Source: RGIG4708 sp045538875
GTDB taxonomy: Bacteria > Bacillota > Clostridia > UMGS1810
NCBI GenBank assembly: GCA_045538875.1
Contig: JAZQEG010000005.1
Location: 1-34,043, forward strand
Length of the DNA stretch: 34,043 nucleotides
Reading direction: 5' to 3'
The translations under genes and the position numbers were made by a program. Below, one piece after another: positions 31,773 to 34,043 of the stretch. The notes beneath the pieces were generated by a model. The model searched no databases, was not told where the DNA came from, and saw nothing but the letters and a program-made list of their open reading frames with translations. Position 1 is the stretch's first letter; every line of letters begins with the position of its first letter.

Positions 31773-32525
31773 TTATTTCTCCTTCTTCATCCATCCGTAT
31801 CCTTCAACAAATTCGATAAATGGTTTTTCTTTAACCTCTCCGTTTTTGTATTTCACGCGCCAGTTTTTTAAATCTTGTAATCGCTTATTTAATACATCTA
31901 TTTCAGCTTGTGTTTCTGCTTTTCGTAAACGATAGTAGGTTGCCTGATACACTTTTTCGTATCTTAAAAGAGCCTCGTCTTTTTTAAGTTTATCAACAAA
32001 AGATTTCTTTCCGCCGAACTGTTTGCAAGTCTTATCTTCTGTATAAAGTCTGTCACAAAAGAGAGCTGCGGCATTGCCGGCAACAAAATATTTATTACAA
32101 TTCTTGCATTTGTTAATCGGCATATCATTGATAACTGCGTACATCATTTCAAGATTAATTAAATCAACTAATGAATCAATTAAATAAATATCTGAAACAA
32201 CTAAATCTGCTTTTCCCTGAAGCATTCTTCCGCTTACTTTTTTGTTTGAAGTATAGTTTTTATTGCTTAAGTTTAGTTCGCTATCGCAGAGCATATATCC
32301 ATTTATTTTTGAAATTTTCTCTCTGCTATAAAAACACTTATTTAAAAAATTAGCAGCATACTTTTCTATCTTTTTATAATCTTTTTTAGCCTCTAAAAAC
32401 TGTAAAAGCTCATCCCATTCACCTGCAGAAATCATACAAGTTATACTTCCTAGCTGATACTCTACTGTCTTTTTTTTTGTATGAATTATAATTTTTTCTC
32501 CTGTAAATTCAACTCGTAAATTCAT
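31773..32525 (-). CDS. Zinc-ribbon protein (DUF6076-like), first gene of the candidate defence operon
   Basis: 250 residues. CKNCNKYFVAG...FCDRLYTEDKTC provides Cys140, Cys143, Cys157 and Cys167, a zinc site preceded by a helical region and followed by a charged helical C-terminus. The pattern is like DUF6076 proteins, of unknown function and frequent on Firmicutes mobile elements. GAGGTGAG lies upstream of the ATG. Stop is 7 nt before the HEPN gene start. I see no clear promoter for this operon; the divergent relaxase promoter starts 50 bp away. Confidence 0.8.
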   Translation of the reverse strand: MNLRVEFTGEKIIIHTKKKTVEYQLGSITCMISAGEWDELLQFLEAKKDYKKIEKYAANFLNKCFYSREKISKINGYMLCDSELNLSNKNYTSNKKVSGRMLQGKADLVVSDIYLIDSLVDLINLEMMYAVINDMPINKCKNCNKYFVAGNAAALFCDRLYTEDKTCKQFGGKKSFVDKLKKDEALLRYEKVYQATYYRLRKAETQAEIDVLNKRLQDLKNWRVKYKNGEVKEKPFIEFVEGYGWMKKEK

Positions 32526-32574
32526 ATTTTCTCACCTCAAAATTAAAGAAATATAATTGTAATAATTTTATGTC

Positions 32575-32603
32575 TTGACAAAAGTTTTTGATTATGTTAA
32601 ACT
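32575..32603 (+). promoter_or_regulatory. Promoter of the relaxase leader
   Basis: TTGACA (32575-32580), 17-nt spacer, TAAACT (32598-32603). A 350-nt leader follows before the relaxase ATG. Confidence 0.75.
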
Positions 32604-32612
32604 ATACTCACC

Positions 32613-32643
32613 AAGAAATAAAGTTGTTCTTTCTTTATTTCTT
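32613..32643 (+). promoter_or_regulatory. Hairpin at the 5' end of the relaxase leader
   Basis: 11-bp perfect stem AAGAAATAAAG/CTTTATTTCTT with a 9-nt loop right after the transcription start. No T tract; it may be an operator or an RNA stabiliser. Confidence 0.5.
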
Positions 32644-32712
32644 GATTATATCATCTCTCTCTCCGAAAGTCAATGGTTCGTAGGTTTTTTCTTTTGAAAG
32701 GATGTGAAAAGT

Positions 32713-32736
32713 ATGAAAATAAACTCTTTAATTTGA
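32713..32736 (+). CDS. Possible 7-residue leader peptide
   Basis: ATG behind GAAAGGA (11 nt) encodes MKINSLI then TGA, inside the relaxase leader. Very short; could be chance or an attenuation leader like those of other mobilisable elements. Confidence 0.2.
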   Translation: MKINSLI

Positions 32737-32770
32737 GGAATATCCGCTAAATAAAAGTAAGCAGGATAAA

Positions 32771-32847
32771 GGCACGGTGCTCTAACAGCATCTACGTGCC
32801 CTCAAACACCGACCGGCAGTGCCGTTCGGGGGATTCCCTATCAGGGG
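32771..32847 (+). other. Cluster of hairpins upstream of the relaxase: candidate oriT
   Basis: Three adjacent inverted repeats: GGCACG/CGTGCC with inner GTGCT/AGCAT (32771-32800); CCG-CGGC-AGT-GCCG-CGG (32809-32829); TTCCC/GGGGAA (32834-32849). A wider repeat GCATCCA/TGGATGC follows before the gene. Inverted repeats next to a relaxase gene are the usual form of an origin of transfer. It could also be a regulatory leader RNA. No nic site was identified. Confidence 0.5.
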
Positions 32848-32955
32848 AAGATTTCAAAAATTGGTGCTAAATGAGCATCCAATATCTTGTGAATGCAGGT
32901 ATAGCAAGAAAATAATGGATGCAAAAGTGGTGCTTTGAAGAAAGGAGGAAATTTT

Positions 32956-34043
32956 ATGTCAGTCGCAGTAGTTTTCAAAAGCCCGTATGTTAAAGGCGGC
33001 AGGGCGGCAGGTAAAGCCGGATACATAGCAAGACGTATAGGTGTGGACAAGTCTATTAATAACAAAGTAGTCATCAACGCCAACTACATTGCAACAAGGC
33101 CAAAGGTAGAAAAGTTCGGAACTCACGGTTTGTTTTCAAATAAAACTGACCTGAATCTGAACGAAGTTTTAGAAGAATTAAGAGAGCTTAAATGTAATAT
33201 TTGGTTGCCGATGTTGTCTCTCACAAGAGAAGATGCAACAAGGTTTGGATATGATAATGCAAGAGCATGGCAAACGCTTATTCAGTCCAAACAGGCAGAC
33301 ATAGCTAAGATATATAAGATACCGCTTGATGACTTAAGATGGTATGCAGCATTCCATAATAAAGACCACCACCCACACATACACATGCTAGTGTATTCTG
33401 CTTCGGGTGGTGGTTTTTTAACTACACATGGGATTGAGCAAATGAAATCCTGTATGGTAAGAGAAATATTCAGAGACGAGTTATATCATCTGTACGATGA
33501 AAAGACTCAGATGCGCGAGAAGTTAGTTGAGAAATCCAAGGAAAGAATACGGGAATTGAAAAAAGATTTCAGTGTGAAACCAAACACTGAAATCAACACT
33601 CTCTTTAATCAATTGGCAGACGAAATGCGAACCTATAAAGGTAAAAAAGTATATTCATATCTGTCAAAGGAACAGAAAGAGATTGTAAACAGCATATACA
33701 AAATGCTGTCAGAGGATAAGAACGTTGCAGCATTCTACAAAGAATGGTGTAACATACAAGGCAGAATTATGGGTTACTATCAGGAAGATGAAATTGATTT
33801 CCCTAAGCTATACGATAACAGAGAATTTAATAAGATACGAAATCAAATCATTTCTGCGGCAAGCGAGAAAAGCGTAGAAATTAATAATATAGATAATGTC
33901 ATCGGTGATTTAGTCTTCAATATCTGCAAGGTATTTGAAGGTCGGTGTCAGGAAGAAAACAGACAGGAATCTCGCAGGCGACCATATAGTATGGACAAAA
34001 AAGAATATGTAAAGCTGGCACAGAAAAAGCAAGCTTTAGGTAT
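32956..34043 (+). CDS. MobP3/MobL-type relaxase, 3' end outside window
   Basis: 362 codons seen, open at the right edge. ATG at 32956 behind AAAGGAGG. The N-terminus VFKSPYVKGG...GYIARRIGVDKS...YIATRP resembles the MobP3 family (mobL), and AAFHNKDHHPHIHMLVYS has the HxH metal-binding motif of relaxases (third motif). Relaxases nick oriT and lead single-stranded transfer. It starts the mobilisation module of an integrated element that carries the defence operon beside it. Confidence 0.88.
   Translation, partial: MSVAVVFKSPYVKGGRAAGKAGYIARRIGVDKSINNKVVINANYIATRPKVEKFGTHGLFSNKTDLNLNEVLEELRELKCNIWLPMLSLTREDATRFGYDNARAWQTLIQSKQADIAKIYKIPLDDLRWYAAFHNKDHHPHIHMLVYSASGGGFLTTHGIEQMKSCMVREIFRDELYHLYDEKTQMREKLVEKSKERIRELKKDFSVKPNTEINTLFNQLADEMRTYKGKKVYSYLSKEQKEIVNSIYKMLSEDKNVAAFYKEWCNIQGRIMGYYQEDEIDFPKLYDNREFNKIRNQIISAASEKSVEINNIDNVIGDLVFNICKVFEGRCQEENRQESRRRPYSMDKKEYVKLAQKKQALG

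Noticed and set aside
32526..32574. Promoter for the five-gene minus-strand operon
   Set aside because: TTGTCA and TTATAT are present but 19 nt apart; I could not support a clear call.
1..34043. CRISPR arrays, IS transposases, rRNA genes
   Set aside because: No regularly spaced repeats, no transposase motifs and no rRNA sequence were seen.

Overview
The window reads as chromosomal DNA of a low-GC Gram-positive anaerobe (Bacillota, class Clostridia; an Oscillospiraceae/Ruminococcaceae-type gut bacterium is my best guess). The basis is AGGAGG-type ribosome binding sites, sigma-A-type promoters with extended -10 boxes, a canonical rimP-nusA-rnpM-ylxQ-infB-rbfA-nrnA-truB-ribF operon, an NfnAB electron-bifurcating pair and a Clostridia-type mobilisation relaxase. 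No database search was run; names rest on motifs visible in the translations.

Layout. 1-2740 (minus): a B12 (cobalamin) riboswitch with its own promoter and a terminator hairpin, controlling an ECF-transporter T component and a duplicated ATPase cut by the window edge. 2740-3230: no gene, but repeat-like DNA including a 105-nt imperfect palindrome. 3232-4236: a zinc-ribbon membrane protein, divergent from a barstar gene preceded by a 31-codon remnant of a barnase. 4263-11945: the translation/ribosome-maturation operon, ending in a hairpin. 11962-15155: nadK-nfnA-nfnB. 15251-15985 (minus): a TPM-domain membrane protein. 16165-16804: a leucine tRNA cluster holding two intact tRNA-Leu genes, one tRNA-Leu that has lost its 3' end, and a pseudoknotted structured RNA candidate (possibly raiA-like) that shares 18 bp with the broken tRNA.

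From about 16.8 kb onward the DNA looks accessory. A tight minus-strand operon (20049-16880) encodes an alpha/beta hydrolase with a Cys nucleophile, a membrane TPR protein, a NUDIX hydrolase and a histidine-phosphatase-fold protein lacking its second His. A tyrosine recombinase (20414-21253) is followed by a 266-bp segment bounded by 24-bp perfect inverted repeats. That segment contains a near-perfect consensus promoter pointing AWAY from the downstream operon (PlsC-like acyltransferase plus two acyl-AMP ligases). This is the architecture of a phase-variable invertible promoter, caught in the OFF orientation, and is the most interesting object in the window. Small mobile-element genes follow (25912-26652).

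A five-gene minus-strand operon (32525-26799) follows: a Zn-ribbon protein, a TPR-plus-HEPN protein of LA2681 type, a PLD-like nuclease, an unknown helical protein and a PD-(D/E)XK nuclease. It looks like an unrecognised anti-phage or abortive-infection system. Last comes a structured leader (possible oriT) and a MobP3/MobL-type relaxase running off the right edge. The right half is therefore probably an integrative mobilisable or conjugative element carrying a phase-variable lipid/acyl module and a candidate defence cassette.
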